Below, in pieces: positions 61,267 through 64,000 of a stretch of 64,000 nucleotides of DNA; position 1 is the first letter of the stretch, and every line of letters starts with the position of its first letter. This DNA is from Bacteroidaceae bacterium (GTDB lineage: Bacteria > Bacteroidota > Bacteroidia > Bacteroidales > Bacteroidaceae). Both the position numbers and the translations under genes were made by a program. Below the pieces are notes generated by a model, which was not told the DNA's origin, did no database searches, and saw nothing but the letters and a program-made list of their open reading frames with translations. The stretch covers positions 1 to 64,000 of the forward strand of contig JAFUHF010000054.1 of the NCBI GenBank assembly GCA_017468985.1, written 5' to 3'.

Positions 61267-63312
61267 ATGAAGCATAAAAAGCGGTACATCTTCCCTATCC
61301 TTCTCGTGGCACTCCTGGCCTTGGCCATAGCCTATAGTTTATGGTTCCCTTTGCCCTTTGTTTCGGGCAAGGCCTCAAGGAGTGTGGTCTGGATCGAGAA
61401 TCGCTACTGCTTTGCACTTACTTCGGGAGGTCCCGATACGGTCTACTTCTCCGGACTGACCGATTCTGTTCTGCTCAGCCACCCCACCACCCTGCGCCAT
61501 CAAGCCCTTGTTACCACTTACGGCCAAGGCTGCTGGTACCATCCTTACGGCATGCCTTTCACCTGCCATGGCCATCTGCTTACCTCTCCGCTTGTGGCCC
61601 GTCCCGACACCTTGCTTTCCCTCATCCGCCCCACCATCGGCACCATCATGGACCACACCATTCGTCGTTACGAAGAACTCTATGCTGCACGTCAGGACTA
61701 CGCCCGTGAATTTGCTTATTATATAAAAATTCACTCTCCCAATGACGAAGGATACCAGCAAATGGTGGAACTGCAAGAGCACAACCAGACCGAAGCCTCT
61801 GACATGGAACAAGTGCTCAGTTTGCTCAATGGCATTATGGAGAGCGGAGCCACTGTACAACTGCTCTTTCAGCCTACTTTTCACGCCCATTACGTCACGC
61901 CCTCCGGTCTCTTTTCCGAAACACCGCTCATGCTCCATCGCACCACCACCCGATGGCATGGCAGAGCTGTAGAACTGCGCACTGCAGACCACAGACGTCC
62001 CGAAGGCACCGTAGCCCTTTTCCGTACTCCCTTCAGTCCGTTGCTTTTCTCATCTACAGACAGGCCCATTCCCATCAGGCAACTGGGGCTGAACGTAGCC
62101 CTTCCGCCTGAGCCCATCTGGAACCACGCTGTAGAAGAAACGCAAGGAACGGCCCAAAAGCTCAACTGGCAAAAATCCACCATCCAAATGCCCACCTACC
62201 CCTGTGCAGCCGGCTGTCCCATTGTAGATCAACGCGGTGCATTGCTCACCTTGGCCCAACCACAGCCTCTCGCCTATGCTGGCGACAGCGTAGGCGGCCA
62301 ACGCCACGGGTGGGGCATCCTCTCCCACCCTGACGGACGCAAATGGACTGGCGCATGGAAGAATGATACCCTTCCGTATGGCCGTTATTCCGATAGTGTC
62401 AGCACCTACTCAGGCGACTTCAATCGCCTTTTGCAGCGCGAAGGCTACGGCATAAGCCATGCACCACGCTCCGACGAAATCTATTATGGCCAATGGCAGG
62501 CTGACCGTCAGCATGGATTTGGCATTGGCCTCTCTCCCGAAGGTGGAGTAGCCTGCGGATGGTGGAGAAACGGACGTTTCCTCGGTGAACGTCTGCAATT
62601 TTCCGAGCAGCGTGTCTATGGTATAGACATCTCTCATTACCAACACGGTGGCCGACCGCGAGGTCGTTTCCGCGGTCATCCCATCAATTGGAACCAACTG
62701 CGCATCACGAGCCTTGGAGCTAACAATAAGAACCGCATTGATCAGGTAGACTACCCCATCTCTTTCTGTTACATGAAGTCCACTCAAGGCGTTACCCTCA
62801 CGAATCCCTACTATGTGCAGGATGCCTTTCAGGCGCGACGCAGAAACATCCGCGTTGGTGCCTACCATTTCATGTCGCCACTCTCTGGAAAAGAGCAAGC
62901 CGAATGGTTTTTGAAAAATACGCCTATTCATCAGGGCGATTTACCTCCCGTTCTTGATGTAGAGCTCTCTAAAAAACAGATTCAGCAGATGGGAGGTGAC
63001 TCCGTGATGTGTCGCGAAATGCTGGTGTGGCTTCACGAAGTGGAAGCCCAGACCTCGCTCAAGCCCATTCTCTATGTCAGTCAGAACTTTGTCAATCTCT
63101 ATCTTAAGAAAGGGCCACCCGAACTGCTTACCTACAATGTGTGGATAGCGCGCTACAGCGAATACATTCCCCATCTTCACCTGCTCTACTGGCAACTCAC
63201 CCCGAAAGGACGCGTCAGGGGCATTCGCGGCTATGTAGACATCAATGTATTCAATGGCAATGCCGACCAGTATGAGCAATATCTTGCGTCGGGTTTCCAA
63301 TATCTTCCATAA
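61267..63312 (+). CDS. MORN-repeat GH25 lysozyme-like protein, membrane anchored
   Basis: The 681-aa protein starts with a signal anchor (~7-25, YIFPILLVALLALAIAYSLW). Residues ~30-330 match no family I know. Residues ~339-440 hold MORN-like repeats (GQRHGWGILSHPDGRKWTG; YYGQWQADRQHGFGIGLSPE). Residues ~450-681 are a GH25 muramidase domain with D454 in YGIDISHYQ, LDVELS (catalytic acid) and WQLTPKGRVRGIRGYVDINV. It probably cuts or binds peptidoglycan in the periplasm. Confidence 0.9.
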   Translation: MKHKKRYIFPILLVALLALAIAYSLWFPLPFVSGKASRSVVWIENRYCFALTSGGPDTVYFSGLTDSVLLSHPTTLRHQALVTTYGQGCWYHPYGMPFTCHGHLLTSPLVARPDTLLSLIRPTIGTIMDHTIRRYEELYAARQDYAREFAYYIKIHSPNDEGYQQMVELQEHNQTEASDMEQVLSLLNGIMESGATVQLLFQPTFHAHYVTPSGLFSETPLMLHRTTTRWHGRAVELRTADHRRPEGTVALFRTPFSPLLFSSTDRPIPIRQLGLNVALPPEPIWNHAVEETQGTAQKLNWQKSTIQMPTYPCAAGCPIVDQRGALLTLAQPQPLAYAGDSVGGQRHGWGILSHPDGRKWTGAWKNDTLPYGRYSDSVSTYSGDFNRLLQREGYGISHAPRSDEIYYGQWQADRQHGFGIGLSPEGGVACGWWRNGRFLGERLQFSEQRVYGIDISHYQHGGRPRGRFRGHPINWNQLRITSLGANNKNRIDQVDYPISFCYMKSTQGVTLTNPYYVQDAFQARRRNIRVGAYHFMSPLSGKEQAEWFLKNTPIHQGDLPPVLDVELSKKQIQQMGGDSVMCREMLVWLHEVEAQTSLKPILYVSQNFVNLYLKKGPPELLTYNVWIARYSEYIPHLHLLYWQLTPKGRVRGIRGYVDINVFNGNADQYEQYLASGFQYLP

Positions 63313-63333
63313 CCATTGCCTTTCCCCCATAAT

Positions 63334-63372
63334 AAAACTCCTTTCCAGCATGAGAAAGGAGCTATTTCATTT
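63334..63372. terminator. Bidirectional terminator between the GH25 gene and tRNA-Thr
   Basis: CTCCTTTC (63338-63345) pairs with GAAAGGAG (63354-63361); A-run on one side, TTTCATTTT on the other. Confidence 0.75.
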
Positions 63373-63376
63373 TCAG

Positions 63377-63449
63377 AGCCGAAACCCGGACTCGAACCGG
63401 GGACCTATTCATTACGAATGAATTGCTCTACCAACTGAGCCATTTCGGC
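63377..63449 (-). tRNA. tRNA-Thr (anticodon CGU)
   Basis: A 73-nt cloverleaf on the minus strand: acceptor GCCGAAA/TTTCGGC, D-arm GGCTCAGTTGGTAGAGC, anticodon arm ATTCA-TTCGTAA-TGAAT with anticodon CGT (63414-63416 on plus), and T-arm CCCGGTTCGAGTCCGGG. The 3' CCA is not encoded. It reads ACG threonine codons. Confidence 0.95.
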
Positions 63450-63479
63450 CTCACTGCGGATTTCTGCGTGATTTCGGTG

Positions 63480-63510
63480 CAAAATTACTTCCTTTTTCAC
63501 ATATCACCAA
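63480..63510 (-). promoter_or_regulatory. Promoter of tRNA-Thr
   Basis: Minus strand -33 TTG (63508-63510), 20-nt spacer, -7 TAATTTTG (63480-63487), 31 nt before the mature tRNA 5' end. Confidence 0.8.
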
Positions 63511-63552
63511 ACAAATCGCCGAAAAAAACACTTTGCTCCAGCTTTTAAATCG

Positions 63553-63560
63553 TAATTTTG
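63553..63560 (+). promoter_or_regulatory. -7 element of mltG
   Basis: TAATTTTG, 33 nt before the ATG; a TTG at 63533-63535 gives a short 17-nt spacer. Confidence 0.55.
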
Positions 63561-63593
63561 CAGCCGCATCAAGAAAATCCTTCTCACCAAGTC

Positions 63594-64000
63594 ATGAAAA
63601 AGCACTTACTCTATATCATCCCCCTGCTTTTGGTCATTGCAGCAGGTGCATTTCTGCTATGGACCGTCAAGAGCCCCGTCACAACAAATGGCGGTTCCTT
63701 CAATCTCCGCGATGGCGAAACGGCCGATGACGTACAGCTCAAAATCCAAGAACAACTTTCACCACGCCAGACTTTCGGTCTTCGCTTGTTGGCCTGGGCT
63801 GTCCACTTCGATCGTCACGTCCACAGCGGTCATTACGAAATTGTCCCGAACAGCAGCAGTTTCGACATCATCCGCCAACTGAAAAACGGCATTCAGACCC
63901 CCATACGCCTGACCATTCCGAGTGTTCGCACAAAGGAAGACCTTTCGGGCCAAATCGCACGGCGCCTCATGATGGATTCCACCAGTCTGGTCCGCCTCAT
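63594..64000 (+). CDS. mltG: Endolytic transglycosylase MltG, N-terminal part (cut by window end)
   Basis: The 135 visible codons start MKKHLLYIIPLLLVIAAGAF (membrane anchor), then a LysM-like region and SGHYEIVPNSSSFDIIRQLK and TPIRLTIPSVRTKEDLSGQI, typical of the MltG/YceG N-terminus. MltG cleaves nascent glycan strands and sets their length. The catalytic Glu lies beyond the window. Confidence 0.9.
   Translation, partial: MKKHLLYIIPLLLVIAAGAFLLWTVKSPVTTNGGSFNLRDGETADDVQLKIQEQLSPRQTFGLRLLAWAVHFDRHVHSGHYEIVPNSSSFDIIRQLKNGIQTPIRLTIPSVRTKEDLSGQIARRLMMDSTSLVRL

Overview
The window comes from a Bacteroidota chromosome, most likely a Prevotella-like member of Prevotellaceae. The evidence is lineage-typical gene content (a MurF-alanine racemase fusion, a GSCFA protein, a DUF4295 gene beside rpmG/rpmB, an HU-CCDC81/SPOR protein, SDDDD-type surface lipoprotein signals, paired TonB-dependent receptors) and many promoters of the Bacteroidota form TTG-N19..21-TAnnTTTG. 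Most of it is ordinary chromosomal backbone. I see no insertion sequence, prophage or CRISPR array. Base composition varies: AT-rich in the first 2 kb and in the restriction-modification genes, GC-rich from about 9 to 23 kb.

Layout. 0.2-8.6 kb, minus strand: an orphan exported protein, the rpmB-rpmG-DUF4295 ribosomal operon with its own promoter and terminator, a CinA-family amidase, tsaD, map, a glucosaminidase-LysM protein, murF-alr and a GSCFA protein. 8.6-16.0 kb, plus strand: dxs, trkA, trkH, manA, a helix-turn-helix protein and tcdA. 16.1-28.1 kb, minus strand: one cobalamin-riboswitch operon reading TonB receptor, surface lipoprotein cobaltochelatase (CbiK), second TonB receptor, CbiH-CbiC, CbiE-CbiT, CbiG-CbiF, CbiJ-CbiD. 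28.2-30.5 kb: a XhoI/PaeR7I-type restriction-modification pair. 30.7-32.1 kb: a frameshifted exported protein and a 42-bp tandem repeat. 32.1-43.1 kb: fabD, a GH13 amylase, a SUI1 factor, an HU/SPOR-FHA-exported protein cluster, a Tat-exported metallophosphoesterase, rubrerythrin, pyrD/pyrK, an alpha/beta hydrolase, a winged-helix protein and a small lipoprotein. 43.1-49.7 kb: YebC, pheT, an SGNH/MBOAT O-acylation pair and a long gene-free stretch with decayed repeats. 49.7-56.2 kb: an AraC regulator divergent from a complete RND efflux operon (adaptor, pump, TolC). 56.6-64 kb: a broken HxlR regulator, dnaB, an SDR, ispE, an EFR1 ferredoxin-flavodoxin, a MORN-GH25 lysozyme, tRNA-Thr(CGU) and the start of mltG.

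The most interesting region is the cobalamin operon. Four fusion proteins carry eight ring-modifying activities, but CbiL, which acts just before them, is not in the window. The only cobaltochelatase present begins with a lipobox followed by SDDDD, the published Bacteroides surface-export signal, so it is predicted to sit outside the cell between two TonB receptors. That suggests metal handling or salvage of a tetrapyrrole at the cell surface before import. This is inference; the lipobox, gene order and riboswitch are directly visible. Further points are the apparent absence of CTCGAG from the window next to a XhoI-family enzyme, a 42-bp tandem repeat open on both strands, and two genes broken by single-base changes in homopolymer runs.
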